Assembly: GCF_033955345.1 (NCBI RefSeq)
Contig: NZ_CP138332.1
Span: 1,302,001 to 1,366,000 of the forward strand
Direction: 5' to 3'
DNA length: 64,000 nt
From: Sphingobacterium bambusae
Lineage (GTDB): Bacteria > Bacteroidota > Bacteroidia > Sphingobacteriales > Sphingobacteriaceae
The position numbers and the translations under genes were made by a program. The notes below the pieces were generated by a model. That model ran no database searches and was not told where the DNA came from. It saw only the letters and a program-made list of their open reading frames with translations. How positions within the stretch are numbered: the first letter of the stretch is position 1; every line of letters starts with the position of its first letter. Positions 36,850 through 45,974 of the stretch are shown piece after piece.

Positions 36850-37308
36850 ATGAAAACACTAAGCGATAAAGATGCCGAACTTATCCATGCCCTCATCATG
36901 ATCAACAATGATCGCATAGAGAGCTATACACAAATGATTACAGCATTAAATAGCGAGAAGGATGCGGATTTGATTTCATTATTGGAAAAACTAGGACAAC
37001 AGTCACAACAGTTCAAATCGCAGCTTGCACCATTTATAGATCAAGCTAGCGACAACAAAGGAGGCTCTCATACATTAAGAGGTAAGTTATATACAAAGTG
37101 GACAGAACAACAGATACGCATGTACAACGAGGGGAGAGAAAGCGTCCTTCTAGCCTGTCGAAAAGAGGAAGAGCTGGTAAAAAGCGTGTATACCGAGGTA
37201 TTAAACAATGTCGAGGGCATCGACGAGAAGATCGTGGAAATGATCCAAAGCCAGCTAAAGATTCAGCGTGTTGCTCGGGAAGCCTTGGAAGACTTATTAA
37301 ATACATAG
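36850..37308 (+). CDS. DUF2383 four-helix-bundle protein (PA2169-like)
   Basis: The 152-aa protein is entirely helical with four amphipathic helices. Landmarks are LIMINNDRIESYTQMI (first helix) and the later CRKEEELVKSVYTEVLNN and EMIQSQLKIQRVAREALEDL, matching DUF2383 ferritin-like bundle proteins of the PA2169 type. Those are linked with stress responses, but no metal or partner is established. It is cytoplasmic. Confidence 0.8.
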   Translation: MKTLSDKDAELIHALIMINNDRIESYTQMITALNSEKDADLISLLEKLGQQSQQFKSQLAPFIDQASDNKGGSHTLRGKLYTKWTEQQIRMYNEGRESVLLACRKEEELVKSVYTEVLNNVEGIDEKIVEMIQSQLKIQRVAREALEDLLNT

Positions 37309-37378
37309 CTAGTAAGAGCTCGTTTTTGAGAGCTCTCTATTAGGTTTTATGAAAGTTTTAGCTAATTTTAAAAGAAAA

Positions 37379-37660
37379 ATGGTTGAAATAAAACAAGAAG
37401 ACGGTCGAAAAGGAAAGTTTGACATTTTTGTCGACGAAAAACTAGCAGGCACGATGACCTACACCTGGGCCGGCGACAATAAATTTATCATCGATCATAC
37501 GGAGGTGCTGCCCGGGAACGAAGGACAAGGTTTGGCTAAAAAGCTAGTGCTCGCAGGCATAGACTTTGCGCGCAACAAAAAGGTGAAGATTATGCCGCTT
37601 TGTCCCTATGCTAAAAGCGTATTTGATAAAGATGATTCTTTCAAGGATGTCCTCTTTTAA
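37379..37660 (+). CDS. Small GNAT-like N-acetyltransferase (YidJ/COG2388 type)
   Basis: I chose the ATG at 37379 (MVEIKQEDGRKGKF), because family members begin with this strand; 37349 adds ten residues. The 93-aa product has the compact COG2388 pattern: MTYTWAGDNKFIIDHTEVLPGNEG, then QGLAKKLVLAGIDFAR and the conserved C-terminal MPLCPYAKSVF. The acetyl-CoA loop is EGQGLAKKL. Substrate unknown. Confidence 0.85.
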   Translation: MVEIKQEDGRKGKFDIFVDEKLAGTMTYTWAGDNKFIIDHTEVLPGNEGQGLAKKLVLAGIDFARNKKVKIMPLCPYAKSVFDKDDSFKDVLF

Positions 37661-37687
37661 TTGAAACTCCAATCCTATTGCGCGACT

Positions 37688-39412
37688 TTATAACTTGTGA
37701 AGCCGCGCAATAGGATAAAGTAAATGACCGGACTCGTAATATTTCGATTTTTTGTATACCCAATCCAACTGTGCCCGCCCGCTTGATGCCAGCTTCTGAT
37801 CGTTCTGCTTGGCACGTTCCAATTCCTCTCGCCATTGTGGGTTGTCACGCAGCAGTTGCACCGCTTCCTCCTCAAAAATATAAGGGGAAAAATATTCCTT
37901 TTGGGATAAAATAGCATCGAAAAAATTCCAATTAAAGAAAGAATCCGTTGCCTGCGGCTCCAAGGTTTCCATGATATATCGATTGGCTTCTTGATCGGTC
38001 GTTATCAGCAAGTCTCCTTTGTAAAACATCTGCTCCCGCAACACCGGACGCACCAGCACTTCCCGGTGCAAATAATGCCCTTCGTAGGGACTGTTGGACG
38101 TCTTATAACAATCAATGTAGTATTGCTCCACATGCATCAATGTATCCCTATCGAGTGCCTGCATCTCCACGCCATTGAGCTTAAGCAGTGCTATAACCTT
38201 TTCATAGGACTGCGGAACGATGTATGCCTGCGGCTTCTGCACGTAAATATCTGCAGTGTATCGACTAAAATAGGGCACTTGTATGCTCGTGGGCTTTGAT
38301 CGATCGTAAAATAGACGTGGCAGACCACTGAGTTCACTAGGTTTGTAACCTGCCTGATAACCTAAAAACGGAAGCTGTTCAACGTTTTCTTCATCCAGCT
38401 TCCAAGTCAGTGGAAAACTTTCTTGCTCGCGAACACGTCGCTTTATCTCCCGCCGCAGGTCGATCAAATCTGCACCATGTGTCGTGGTCAACCGCAACAG
38501 TTCACCCATGAGTGTATACATGGCTGCTACACGATCTGCATATGGTTTCCACATATGGGTTTCGGGCATGTAGCCAATCGTATGGTGCAGAGCCGCATAC
38601 CCCGTAGAATAGCGAGGGCTCTCCAGAAAAGATACTAACCCTGATTCAGGCGTATCCTCCTTTGGATCAACATAAGGAATCATTGGGAAGCCTGTACCTG
38701 CCATTCCTGTGTAGAGCGGAGCAGTAAAGTTACGCTCCATAAAAGTAGCTAAAGCAGGATCTAATTTGTCCCGATGGGTGGCTATTAGTGTCATGATATA
38801 CTGATAATCGGCACCATTGCTGGTATGCGTATCAAAAAACACATCCGGATCCCAAGTGTTAAAGACCTCTTGAAACAACCAAGCATTACGTGTATCGGTT
38901 TTGATGAAATCGCGGTTCAAATCATAGTGTTGTGCACTGCCGCGAAAACCATATTCTTCAGGACCATTTTGGTTTGCTCTACTTACACCACGGTTGAGCA
39001 TGCCCGCCACGTTATATACGGGGATTAAACAAATCACAACCTGCTTGGGTAGCTTATTTTCTTTTAGAAGCTGCCGCACAAAGAGCATAGAAGCGTCCAT
39101 TCCTTCTGGCTCACCGGGGTGTATACCATTATTGATCAACAATACGGTCTTTTTCCGTTTTTTTATATCCTGCGGTTCAAATGTTCTATCTGCTGAAAGT
39201 ACAAGGAGATGCAAAGGTTTGCCAATATCTGTCGTCCCCACCTCCAGCAAACGAGCACGAGAATCGTTTGCCACAATGTTTTGATAGAATGCAATCAGTT
39301 CTTCATATGTGGCCGTTTTGTTTTTTTTAGGATCCTTCTCAAAGGCTAATTGTTGCGAAAATGTCATTTGAACGGCAAATAGCGATAAAAACAATAGAAG
39401 TCGACAGGTCAT
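37688..39412 (-). CDS. M14 metallocarboxypeptidase, secreted
   Basis: The 574-aa product starts at ATG 39412 (the codon at 39421 is TTG) and has a signal peptide (to about residue 20, TFSQQ). The zinc site is visible: INNGIHPGEPEGMDA (His and Glu ligands, about 93-107) and the later His in FFDTHTSNGADYQYI (about 196-210). This is the zinc carboxypeptidase family, probably cutting peptides in the periplasm or outside. The domain after about residue 340 is accessory. Monocistronic. Confidence 0.85.
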   Translation of the reverse strand: MTCRLLLFLSLFAVQMTFSQQLAFEKDPKKNKTATYEELIAFYQNIVANDSRARLLEVGTTDIGKPLHLLVLSADRTFEPQDIKKRKKTVLLINNGIHPGEPEGMDASMLFVRQLLKENKLPKQVVICLIPVYNVAGMLNRGVSRANQNGPEEYGFRGSAQHYDLNRDFIKTDTRNAWLFQEVFNTWDPDVFFDTHTSNGADYQYIMTLIATHRDKLDPALATFMERNFTAPLYTGMAGTGFPMIPYVDPKEDTPESGLVSFLESPRYSTGYAALHHTIGYMPETHMWKPYADRVAAMYTLMGELLRLTTTHGADLIDLRREIKRRVREQESFPLTWKLDEENVEQLPFLGYQAGYKPSELSGLPRLFYDRSKPTSIQVPYFSRYTADIYVQKPQAYIVPQSYEKVIALLKLNGVEMQALDRDTLMHVEQYYIDCYKTSNSPYEGHYLHREVLVRPVLREQMFYKGDLLITTDQEANRYIMETLEPQATDSFFNWNFFDAILSQKEYFSPYIFEEEAVQLLRDNPQWREELERAKQNDQKLASSGRAQLDWVYKKSKYYESGHLLYPIARLHKL

Positions 39413-39500
39413 GTTGTGCAATTTGACATTAAATATAGCACAAACTTCACAAACCTACCCTATCGTAACCTATTTCCCCCATCTTGTCGCCGCTCCCAAA

Positions 39501-39557
39501 CAAAAACCACCATTTACTAGGCGTAGAAGGTCATACAACCTAACAAATGATGGTGGT
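39501..39557 (-). terminator. Terminator left behind the OmpA remnant
   Basis: On the minus strand ACCACCATcATTT (39545-39557) pairs with AAATGGTGGT (39506-39515), followed by a T-run. It lies 5 bases after the stop of the remnant frame. Confidence 0.6.
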
Positions 39558-39561
39558 GCAC

Positions 39562-39640
39562 TTAGTATTCTAACACTTCAACCTCTGTACGTCGATTTGC
39601 TTGATGTTCTGCCGCCGTGCACGTGCCAAGTCTATCTATG
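39562..39640 (-). pseudogene. 3' remnant of an OmpA-family gene
   Basis: On the minus strand the last codons before TAA at 39562-39564 read LGTCTAAEHQANRRTEVEVLEY. The CxxxEHQxNRRTEVxVL pattern is the C-terminal end of the OmpA-like peptidoglycan-binding domain of Bacteroidota. The preceding codons (VTIIEALIYIDR and back to a TAG near 39753) do not show the rest of the domain (no TDxxG, no YGKxxP), so the gene has lost its body by deletion or decay. The terminator after it has been kept. Confidence 0.6.
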
Positions 39641-39812
39641 TAAATCAATGCTTCTATAATAGTAACGATGTTTTCGATTGCGCCTGCAACACAGTAGGCG
39701 CTAAAAACAATAGGAAATACACAATTAACGTGGACAGCAGACCGCTAATGCGGCATTCTTGACCGTTTGAAAATGCGTTAGCGTTTTTCATAGTTTCATA
39801 AGCTTAGTATTG

Positions 39813-39844
39813 GTTAACCTGAGGGTATATACCCTCAGGTTAAC
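39813..39844. repeat. Perfect 32-bp palindrome
   Basis: The left arm GTTAACCTGAGGGTAT (39813-39828) is followed directly by its exact reverse complement (39829-39844), with no loop. It lacks an adjacent T-run, so a terminator is not the obvious reading; an operator or a cruciform site is possible. It lies in the gene-poor stretch between the OmpA remnant and the glycosylase gene. Confidence 0.85.
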
Positions 39845-40461
39845 AGCAATAACATAATTTTCATAAGCATATATCTTACGCATAGCTACGTCGATACATA
39901 ACAAAACTACATATTAAATCGAATAAGCAAAATATTTTTTAATAAAAAATATCAGTAAAAATTAGATTATTATTTTTTATTAAAAATATATTAATTATTT
40001 CAAAATGACATTATAAAATTATTTTAACATACTTTAACATTTGAAATTTCCCTAAAGGAACATAAATAAGATCGCTTCAAAAACTAGTGAATGGAAAATT
40101 AAAGCGGATCAATAAAATATATGACCAAAGTCACTATTTAATATGATTTTAATCAATTGTTAATGAATAGTGAAGTGAAAAGTTATGTATTATAACCAAA
40201 CAGCTACAAACAAAAACTGACATCGGAAAAATAGGTGCATCCACAACCACAAACATGTTCAAACAACAATCTGATCTGTTGAACTTTCCCTGCTCACTTT
40301 GGCAAAGAAGCGTCGCATACAAACCCATCATCGAATTGAAAACACAACAAAAATCAGGTCAGGAAGCCAAGCTTTGTATAACCCAATCTAACTTGATCCA
40401 TACGACTATCCAACAGCACCCTTTCGTAGGCACAAAACATCAAAATTTCTTACCTTCGGTT

Positions 40462-40950
40462 ATGTTCAAAATGTCCTTTTCACCGATCGTCCCGTTAAAC
40501 AGCCGCATCCTAATACTGGGATCACTACCGGGCGACCGTTCGCTAGCCGCCCAACAGTATTATGCGCATCCGCAAAATCGCTTCTGGAAAATCTTGCACA
40601 GCTTATACAATAGAAAACTGCCCACAACCTACGCCGAAAAACTATCCCTACTCCAGCAAGAAAAGATCGCACTTTGGGATGTTTGTCAATCCGCGCAACG
40701 TGAAGGGAGCATGGACACGGAAATATTGGCGGAAGTTCCCAACCCAATCTCCACTTTGCTTCAGGAAAATCCCGGTATCGAAACCGTCTGTTTTAACGGA
40801 AAAAAAGCACAATCGCTTTACGATAAATATTTTGAGCGGTATCCAAATATCACCTATTACGGCCTACCAAGCAGCAGCCCTGCAAATGCCTCCTTTAATG
40901 AGGAGCGACTCTTAGAGCAATGGGCAATCATCCTCCAGAAGTCGGGTTAA
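40462..40950 (+). CDS. Uracil-DNA-glycosylase-fold enzyme (DNA-deoxyinosine glycosylase type)
   Basis: The 162-aa product begins at ATG 40462 or 40471; the longer reading from 40255 adds about 70 unrelated residues and runs through a promoter-like box (TACCTTCG, 40451-40458). The fold is recognised from ILILGSLPGDRSLAAQQYYAH (active-site loop GSLPGxxS) near residues 17-37, HPQNRFWKIL, IALWDVCQSAQREGS and the final YGLPSSSPANAS. It excises deaminated bases, probably hypoxanthine, from DNA. It is 59 bases from purM. Confidence 0.8.
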   Translation: MFKMSFSPIVPLNSRILILGSLPGDRSLAAQQYYAHPQNRFWKILHSLYNRKLPTTYAEKLSLLQQEKIALWDVCQSAQREGSMDTEILAEVPNPISTLLQENPGIETVCFNGKKAQSLYDKYFERYPNITYYGLPSSSPANASFNEERLLEQWAIILQKSG

Positions 40951-40993
40951 TTTCTTTTTCTTCTTTCGGTTTTAAGAATCGCATTGTGTTTGT

Positions 40994-41001
40994 TATTTTT
41001 G
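40994..41001 (+). promoter_or_regulatory. Possible -7 box for purM
   Basis: TATTTTTG matches TAnnTTTG and lies 9 bases before the ATG at 41010. A clear TTG box at 17-23 bases upstream was not seen, so the call is tentative. Confidence 0.35.
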
Positions 41002-41009
41002 CAAGCAAG

Positions 41010-42188
41010 ATGTCAGACTTAAAATACAACCAAAGAGGTGTATCCGCTGGAAAAGAGGATGTGCACAATGCAATCAAGAACATTGATAAGGGACTTTTTC
41101 CAAAGGCCTTCTGCAAGATCATTCCCGATATATTAGGCGGTGATGCTGCATGGTGCAACATTATGCACGCGGATGGTGCAGGAACAAAATCCTCTTTGGC
41201 CTACGTATATTGGAAAGAAACGGGAGACCTTTCTGTTTGGCGCGGCATTGCCCAAGATGCGATTATCATGAACGTCGATGATCTATTGTGTGTTGGAGCG
41301 GTGGATAACATCCTCCTTTCTTCCACGATTGGTAGAAACAAGAACCTTATTCCTGGCGAAGTGATCGCCGAGATAATCAACGGAACAGAAGAAATACTGG
41401 AAGAACTTCGGAGCTTGGGGCTCGGCATCTATTCCACGGGGGGAGAAACAGCAGATGTGGGAGATTTGGTCCGTACAATCATCGTAGACAGTACCGTCAC
41501 CTGCCGTATGAAACGGGAGGATGTAATTTCTAACCACAAAATCCAAGCAGGCAATGTTATCGTGGGGCTAGCGTCTTACGGACAGGCCACTTACGAAAAA
41601 GAATACAATGGTGGCATGGGATCAAACGGGTTGACATCTGCCCGTCATGATGTTTTCCATAAGTATGTCGCAGAAAAATATCCAGAAAGTTACGATCCGG
41701 CGGTACCTTATGAACTTGTCTTTTCAGGAGACTGCAAGTTGACGGATAATATCGCCATTGGAGAAGACCAGCAGGTAAGTGCGGGCAAGTTGGTGCTATC
41801 GCCGACGCGCACCTACGCACCTGTTATTAAAGCTATACTTGACAAATACCGCAGCCAAGTAGACGGCATGGTGCATTGCTCGGGCGGCGCACAAACGAAA
41901 GTATTGCATTTCGTAGATGACGTACATGTCATCAAAGACAATCTTTTCCCTACCCCTCCTCTTTTCGATCTGATACAGAAACAGTCACAAACAGATTGGC
42001 AGGAGATGTATAAGGTGTTCAACATGGGACACCGCATGGAGATCTACGTAAACGAAGAAATCACGAGCGACATTATCGCCATTGCCAATTCTTTTGGAAT
42101 AGCCGCACAGATAGTAGGACATGTGGAAAGTGCAACAAGTAAAAAAGTAACGATCCGCTCGCCGCACGGAGAATTTATTTACGAATAA
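41010..42188 (+). CDS. purM: Phosphoribosylformylglycinamidine cyclo-ligase (AIR synthase)
   Basis: The ATG at 41010 (MSDLKYNQRGVSAGKEDV) is the family start; the frame upstream to 40920 overlaps the glycosylase gene and is not used. The 392-aa enzyme closes the imidazole ring in purine synthesis, using ATP and FGAM. Diagnostic blocks are HADGAGTKSSLAYVYWKE, QDAIIMNVDDLLCVGAVD, STGGETADVGDLVRT and GLASYGQATYEKEYNGGMGSN. It is longer than E. coli PurM and is the Bacteroidota version. It starts a same-strand run with rimB and rimK. Confidence 0.9.
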   Translation: MSDLKYNQRGVSAGKEDVHNAIKNIDKGLFPKAFCKIIPDILGGDAAWCNIMHADGAGTKSSLAYVYWKETGDLSVWRGIAQDAIIMNVDDLLCVGAVDNILLSSTIGRNKNLIPGEVIAEIINGTEEILEELRSLGLGIYSTGGETADVGDLVRTIIVDSTVTCRMKREDVISNHKIQAGNVIVGLASYGQATYEKEYNGGMGSNGLTSARHDVFHKYVAEKYPESYDPAVPYELVFSGDCKLTDNIAIGEDQQVSAGKLVLSPTRTYAPVIKAILDKYRSQVDGMVHCSGGAQTKVLHFVDDVHVIKDNLFPTPPLFDLIQKQSQTDWQEMYKVFNMGHRMEIYVNEEITSDIIAIANSFGIAAQIVGHVESATSKKVTIRSPHGEFIYE

Positions 42189-42195
42189 AAAAACG

Positions 42196-42642
42196 ATGGT
42201 CATCCTGAAAGAGAAACGTATCATTGGCAGTATAGAAACGGTAGATCTTCCAGAGCTAGGCTTATATAATATAGCCGCAAAAATAGATACTGGGGCAGAA
42301 ACCTCCGTGCTGCACTGTGAATATTTTGAGGTATTTGAACAAGATGGACACCGCTTTATACGTTGTCATATTACCGGCCATCCGGAAGATGACGAAGCGG
42401 AAATACTACAGCTTACCTTTCCTATACACCGAGAGCGTGTCGTTAAAAGTTCTTTCGGTCAAGCGGAAACAAGGCATATTTTTTTAACAAAGATAAAACT
42501 ATTCGACACTCTATTTAACATCAAACTATCGGTCAGAGACCGCTCATCGATGTCCTACCCTATGTTATTAGGAAGGAATTTCATCAGCGGTAAATTTTTG
42601 GTGGATGTGTCCAAAAAACACCTCGCCAAAAACACATTCTAA
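42196..42642 (+). CDS. rimB: RimB-like retropepsin-type protease
   Basis: A 148-aa protein of COG4067, the RimK-associated protease family, annotated in some genomes as an ATP-dependent zinc protease. The active-site block is AKIDTGAETSVLH (D31), a retropepsin-type D-T-G, and the end PMLLGRNFISGKFLVDV is also typical. Pseudomonas RimB cuts the glutamate tail that RimK adds to ribosomal protein S6. Here it lies just before rimK. It starts 8 bases after purM. Confidence 0.75.
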   Translation: MVILKEKRIIGSIETVDLPELGLYNIAAKIDTGAETSVLHCEYFEVFEQDGHRFIRCHITGHPEDDEAEILQLTFPIHRERVVKSSFGQAETRHIFLTKIKLFDTLFNIKLSVRDRSSMSYPMLLGRNFISGKFLVDVSKKHLAKNTF

Positions 42643-42689
42643 AAACTTATTATCGATTTATCTGTTCATCCCAATAAAAAAATCTTTCA

Positions 42690-43625
42690 GTGAATATAGC
42701 CGTATTATCGACGAATAGAAACCTCTATTCTACAAAACGCTTGGTCGAGGCTGCCGAATCACGTGGACACAGCTGTCAGGTCATTGACCACAGCAAATGC
42801 TATGTAGGTATACAACAAGGAAAACCCACCATACATTACAAGGGTCAGGACATATCCCATATTGACGCCATTATCCCTCGGATAGGCTCATCCTTAACGT
42901 TCTATGGATCAGCTATTGTACGCCAATTTGAGGTTATGGATGTCGTCTCTGCAAATCCCAGCCAAGCCATCACACGCTCGCGCGACAAACTGCGTTGCAT
43001 GCAAATATTATCGGGTGCCGGATTGGGGCTCCCTATTACTGGATTTGCCCGGTCGGTTTCCGATGTGGACGATTTAATCAGTATGGTGGGAGGCGCGCCT
43101 CTGGTCATTAAACTGTTGGAAGGCACCCAAGGGATAGGTGTTGTTTTGGCGGAAACGAAAAAAGCAGCTTCTTCCGTTATCGAAGCCTTCTACGGATTAG
43201 GCAACAACATCTTGATTCAAGAATACATTAAAGAAGCAAGAGGTACTGATATCCGTGCTTTTGTGGTGGACGGCAAGGTGGTGGGCGCCATGAAGCGCAC
43301 GGCCAAAGAAGGCGAGTTCAGATCTAATCTGCACCGTGGAGGCACAGCGGAAATTGTTAAACTAACACGCACCGAAAGGGAAACAGCCATTTCAGCAGCA
43401 AAAGCCATGGGACTTACCGTAGCGGGCGTAGATATGCTCCCAAGTGCTAGAGGTCCATTGATATTGGAAGTAAATTCCTCTCCAGGACTCGAAGGCATCG
43501 AATCGGCTACAGAAAAAGATATAGCCGCCGAAATTATCAAGTACCTAGAAGGGCAATACAATGCAAAACAAGCCCTTAAACCGATTGTTCCCAAACGGAA
43601 GGTTAAAAAAGAAAGCAAACTATAA
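42690..43625 (+). CDS. rimK: RimK: ATP-grasp glutamate ligase for ribosomal protein S6
   Basis: The 311-aa ATP-grasp enzyme begins at GTG 42690 ([21 protein letters not shown], the usual start). Landmarks are [16 protein letters not shown] (about 53-68), [19 protein letters not shown] and the glycine-rich lid EGTQGIGVV, followed by [15 protein letters not shown] and [13 protein letters not shown] with metal-binding residues. It adds glutamates to the C-terminus of ribosomal protein S6. A basic tail (about 295-311, [10 protein letters not shown]) is extra. It follows rimB by 47 bases. Confidence 0.88.
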   Translation: MNIAVLSTNRNLYSTKRLVEAAESRGHSCQVIDHSKCYVGIQQGKPTIHYKGQDISHIDAIIPRIGSSLTFYGSAIVRQFEVMDVVSANPSQAITRSRDKLRCMQILSGAGLGLPITGFARSVSDVDDLISMVGGAPLVIKLLEGTQGIGVVLAETKKAASSVIEAFYGLGNNILIQEYIKEARGTDIRAFVVDGKVVGAMKRTAKEGEFRSNLHRGGTAEIVKLTRTERETAISAAKAMGLTVAGVDMLPSARGPLILEVNSSPGLEGIESATEKDIAAEIIKYLEGQYNAKQALKPIVPKRKVKKESKL

Positions 43626-43670
43626 AAGCTATTGAACATGAGCGGCCTATGATTTAGCCGCTCATGTTAT

Positions 43671-44345
43671 TTAGAGGATACGCATTTGGTAGCCGACGTG
43701 CCGAACGTTAACAATGCTTATATTGGGGTCTGCCTTGAGGTACTTCCTGAGCCGCGAAACAAAGACATCCAAGCTTCGGCCTGCAGACATCGGCTCGCCA
43801 TCCCAAAACTCCATTAAGATCTCGCGCCTAGGTATCACTGTATTTCTGCGCTCCACCAACCTACGCAACAGCTCGCTCTCCCGAAAAGACAAAGCAATCT
43901 GTTCATCGTCCAAGGACAACATCTGCTTCGCCGGGTTCAGCACATACTTACCAATAACAATATGATCCGTGGGGTTATACTTATTGGACATTTTTGCAAG
44001 AGAAACCACACGCGCAATCAATTCCTCCATGTGAAATGGCTTCTTCAAATAATCGTTGCCCCCAATGTCGAACCCTTTGAGCACATCTTCCACAGATGCA
44101 CGAGCCGTAAGAAACAAGATCGGCACAGCCTTATCATGCGCTCTAATTTTTTCGGTCAGTGCAAATCCGTCCATTCGCGGCATCATCACGTCGACGATCA
44201 CGACATCAGGCTTCGACAGCTGGAATGATTTCCAGCCCTGCACGCCATCCAAGCAATGGCGCGCTCTAAATGCCTTTGCACGGAGCCGGTCTGTGATGAT
44301 GCGTCCTAGTTTTTCTTCATCTTCTACCAGCAATATATCAATCAT
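43671..44345 (-). CDS. rprY: OmpR-type response regulator
   Basis: A 224-aa regulator. The receiver domain (1-115) has the acidic pocket LVEDEE, the phospho-acceptor Asp in VVIVDVMMPRMDGF (about residue 51) and the switch K in LKKPFHMEEL. The winged-helix DNA-binding domain (130-224) includes SFRESELLRRLVERR and SLDVFVSRLRKYLKADP. Its first 8 bases overlap the end of the kinase gene, so the two are translated together. The RprY name is by similarity of type to the Bacteroidota RprXY pair. Target genes are unknown. Confidence 0.85.
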   Translation of the reverse strand: MIDILLVEDEEKLGRIITDRLRAKAFRARHCLDGVQGWKSFQLSKPDVVIVDVMMPRMDGFALTEKIRAHDKAVPILFLTARASVEDVLKGFDIGGNDYLKKPFHMEELIARVVSLAKMSNKYNPTDHIVIGKYVLNPAKQMLSLDDEQIALSFRESELLRRLVERRNTVIPRREILMEFWDGEPMSAGRSLDVFVSRLRKYLKADPNISIVNVRHVGYQMRIL

Positions 44346-45846
44346 GGTGTTGTAATTTTGGAATGTTTATTATGAATACTGTACCCCTATCTTTAGCACT
44401 CTTGATTTTTATGCTACCGCCGTGCTGTTCCAACATACGTTTCACATACGGCAAGCCCAACCCGAATCCCTTCACCGAATATTGGTCACCTCGAGGCACC
44501 CTAAAAAAAGGCTCAAACACCTGCTGCTGATAGGCTGCTGGAATACCAATACCGTCATCTTCAAGATGAATAAAAATGCCTTTACCTGCCGATTCACGGA
44601 GTTGTACGAGAATATTTTTGGCGCCATATTTCACCGCATTGTCCAACAAATTATTGACTACATTCTTTAGATGATGTGGATCGCCTTTAATAAAAACCGG
44701 CGAAGCAGGTGCTTCAAATACCAAGGACACACCTTTACTTCCCTTCGCCAATTGCACATGCTCGACAGACTTGCGAATCAATGCCGAGAAATCCAGATAC
44801 GATTCATGTAGTACCGGCCCGTCTTTCGGGTCAGTATCCGCAATATCCAGCACACGATCAATCATGGCCGTCAGGTGATCCAACTCTTCGATAGCCATCA
44901 GATGGTATTGTTCGCGCAGTTCCACATCACTGGCATCTATGTAATCGTGCAGCGCCTCCACCGCGAGGTAAACTGTTGTAACCGGTGTGCGCAACTCATG
45001 CGTCAGGCTGTTCAAAAATGCTTTCCGCAGTAAGTCTAACTTATTTTGCTTTAAGATCGTAATGAAGAGATAAAAGAAAGTACCCACAACCACCGCTAAA
45101 ATACATACCGAAACCACTAATTGCCAACTCATGGAGTAAAGTAGAAATTCCCAGGGTTGATCAAAATGCACCAAGATAAACCTTCCCTGCTGTGGGTCGA
45201 TCAAAATGGGACGTAAAGAAAGCATATCTGCATGCGCACTGTGATGCATATCAAAAGGAAAGCGTTCTCCGGTGGAGCTGCTGTCAATTCGGAGCACGTA
45301 GCTCCCCCGTAAACCATTTTCGTGCATTTGCCCGTCAAACCGCTGTTTGATCTCCTGCACGACGCTGTCTGTCAGCATGCCGCTCTGCAGGAAAGCGAAG
45401 GGCATGATATGTAAACGACGCGAAGGCCCCCTATCATCTGGCGGAAACCGATCGGCTTCCCTGTCCGTTTCCCTCCTATCGCCAGACAAAAAATGTCTTG
45501 GTCGCTCGCCGGCGGTATCGCTCCGATGCTGTCGTTGGCTACGCAAAATGGAATCCAGCATATTTTCTAGACGCTGCTGCGACATCTCCGGCGTAGCCGC
45601 CGTAATCTCCCGGACAAAATCTTTATACCAAGGAGGGCGTATCCCCACATTCAGTCGGTCGGGATATTTAGCCTCCATCTCCTGCATTACATCTTGCACC
45701 GCCTCGAACAGGGACTGTTCCGCCGTCGCTCTAAAAAGCCCCATTCGCTGATGGTAACTCCCGTACAACCAGCTTCCAAGCACAACAACAATACCAATGG
45801 CCGCACACACAACCAGTAGCACGACTAACTTTAATCTATCTTTCAT
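44338..45846 (-). CDS. rprX: Sensor histidine kinase
   Basis: The 502-aa kinase has two membrane helices (about 7-29 and 238-268) enclosing a periplasmic sensor of about 210 residues rich in charged Arg/Asp stretches (DRRETDREADRFPPDDRG). The phospho-acceptor His is in FLNSLTHELRTPVTTVYLAVE (about 285-305). N-box VVNNLLDNAVKYG and G-boxes EDDGIGIP and GFGLGLPYV follow. There is no HAMP-like segment of length, the helix leads directly to the dimerisation domain. Partner is the overlapping response regulator. Confidence 0.88.
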   Translation of the reverse strand: MKDRLKLVVLLVVCAAIGIVVVLGSWLYGSYHQRMGLFRATAEQSLFEAVQDVMQEMEAKYPDRLNVGIRPPWYKDFVREITAATPEMSQQRLENMLDSILRSQRQHRSDTAGERPRHFLSGDRRETDREADRFPPDDRGPSRRLHIMPFAFLQSGMLTDSVVQEIKQRFDGQMHENGLRGSYVLRIDSSSTGERFPFDMHHSAHADMLSLRPILIDPQQGRFILVHFDQPWEFLLYSMSWQLVVSVCILAVVVGTFFYLFITILKQNKLDLLRKAFLNSLTHELRTPVTTVYLAVEALHDYIDASDVELREQYHLMAIEELDHLTAMIDRVLDIADTDPKDGPVLHESYLDFSALIRKSVEHVQLAKGSKGVSLVFEAPASPVFIKGDPHHLKNVVNNLLDNAVKYGAKNILVQLRESAGKGIFIHLEDDGIGIPAAYQQQVFEPFFRVPRGDQYSVKGFGLGLPYVKRMLEQHGGSIKIKSAKDRGTVFIINIPKLQHHD

Positions 45847-45974
45847 TTGACAGGACGAAAATAAAAATCAATTTTCTACCTAACCCTGAGCTTAACCTAG
45901 TTTAACAAAATGTAATGTTCATTAACATAGCATATCGGCAGTTTTGCTGCATCGATTTGATTCAGTTAGCAGGT

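Larger units (their letters stand above)
39413..40461. other. Gene-poor 1-kb stretch
   Basis: No intact gene is visible. It contains the 3' remnant of an OmpA-family gene (39562-39640) with its terminator (39501-39557), a 32-bp palindrome (39813-39844), a very AT-rich part (about 39930-40030) and the promoter region of the glycosylase gene. The frame at 40255-40461 is not convincing. Confidence 0.6.

Noticed and set aside
39666..39753. Full OmpA domain upstream of the remnant
   Set aside because: Frames there end in TAG and show no TDxxG-type motif; only the C-terminal end is recognisable.
40255..40461. N-terminal extension of the glycosylase
   Set aside because: It shows no fold pattern, and a promoter-like box lies inside it just before the ATG at 40462.
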